Below, one piece after another: positions 6,013-6,166 of a stretch of 6,166 bases of DNA. The notes under the pieces were generated by a model. The model did no database searches. It had not been told where the DNA came from and saw only the letters and a program-made list of their open reading frames with translations. This DNA comes from DASZIT01 sp036489495 (GTDB lineage: Bacteria > Actinomycetota > Acidimicrobiia > Acidimicrobiales > RAAP-2). The DNA lies in the NCBI GenBank assembly GCA_036489495.1, contig DASXFR010000007.1:1-6166 (forward strand). Direction: 5' to 3'. Both the position numbers and the translations under genes were made by a program. How positions within the stretch are numbered: the first letter of the stretch is position 1; each line of letters starts with the position of its first letter.

Positions 6013-6054
6013 GGTCTCCCGGTTGCGAGAACGCCGAAGCGAGCCGCCGGGACC
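6013..6054 (+). terminator. Possible hairpin terminator after the dehydrogenase-thioesterase operon
   Basis: Two bases after the thioesterase stop codon, TCCCGG (6017-6022) pairs perfectly with CCGGGA (6047-6052). An alternative pairing joins GGTC + CCGG (6013-6016, 6019-6022) with CCGGGACC (6047-6054), leaving a two-base bulge. The loop is about 24 nt, and no T-run follows. It could act as a weak or Rho-assisted terminator before the next gene, or be chance in GC-rich DNA. Confidence 0.25.
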
Positions 6055-6071
6055 TACGCGAGACTTCGACC

Positions 6072-6166
6072 ATGCCCGAGGGTTCAGAGACGGCTGATTC
6101 GGTTCTCGACGGAGTGATCGCCTCGGAGGCACTCAAGTTCCGCGCCGACGAGGCCGCCGAGCGCTC
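6072..6166 (+). CDS. Start of an unidentified protein, 3' truncated by the window edge
   Basis: An ATG at 6072 opens a frame without stops to the end of the window, giving 31 residues that begin MPEGSETADSVLDGVIASEA and continue with an Ala/Glu-rich, probably helical segment (LKFRADEAAER). The frame has G or C at most third codon positions, as in the neighbouring real genes, which supports coding. It starts 60 bp after the thioesterase stop on the same strand. There is no obvious Shine-Dalgarno site. GAGACT at 6060-6065 is spaced like a -10 for a leaderless start, but it is a poor match. I do not recognise the family from so short a piece. It may be a further gene of the same catabolic cluster. 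Confidence 0.5.
   Translation, partial: MPEGSETADSVLDGVIASEALKFRADEAAER

Overview
The window is GC-rich with dense coding, short gaps, GTG/TTG as well as ATG starts, and 4-nt gene overlaps. Together with an FHA-domain ABC transporter of the mycobacterial Rv1747 type and several acyl-CoA enzymes, this suggests a high-GC actinobacterium. An uncultured Acidimicrobiia-like lineage or a mycobacterial relative would fit, but no rRNA or other marker is present to fix the taxonomy.

Layout. (1) Bases 2-301 (+) hold the 3' end of an AMP-forming acyl-CoA synthetase. (2) After an 80-bp gap, 383-2482 (+) encodes a 699-residue FHA + ATPase + six-helix membrane protein, an ABCG-like half-transporter. (3) It converges, with only 7 bp between stop codons, on a minus-strand pair: an SDR oxidoreductase (3919-3065) and a carboxymuconolactone-decarboxylase-family protein (3068-2490), joined by an ATGA overlap. 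(4) A 92-bp divergent intergenic region separates this pair from a plus-strand pair: an acyl-CoA dehydrogenase (4012-5208) and a TesB-like thioesterase (5205-6011), joined by a TTGA overlap. (5) A new open frame starts at 6072 and runs off the end.

The set of activities (CoA activation, acyl-CoA dehydrogenation, alcohol/ketone interconversion by the SDR, CoA release, and a CMD-fold protein) fits a catabolic cluster for a fatty, branched, terpenoid or alicyclic acid. The actual substrate cannot be read from the sequence. The transporter may be unrelated to it or may export or import a lipid. Its FHA domain suggests control by a Ser/Thr protein kinase.

The window looks mostly like ordinary actinobacterial metabolism. 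I see no CRISPR array, tRNA or rRNA, insertion sequence, phage gene or toxin system. The items most worth a second look are the FHA-ABC fusion with a non-canonical FHA arginine site, the extended glycine-rich loop of the SDR, the likely leaderless start of the dehydrogenase, and the compact divergent control region.
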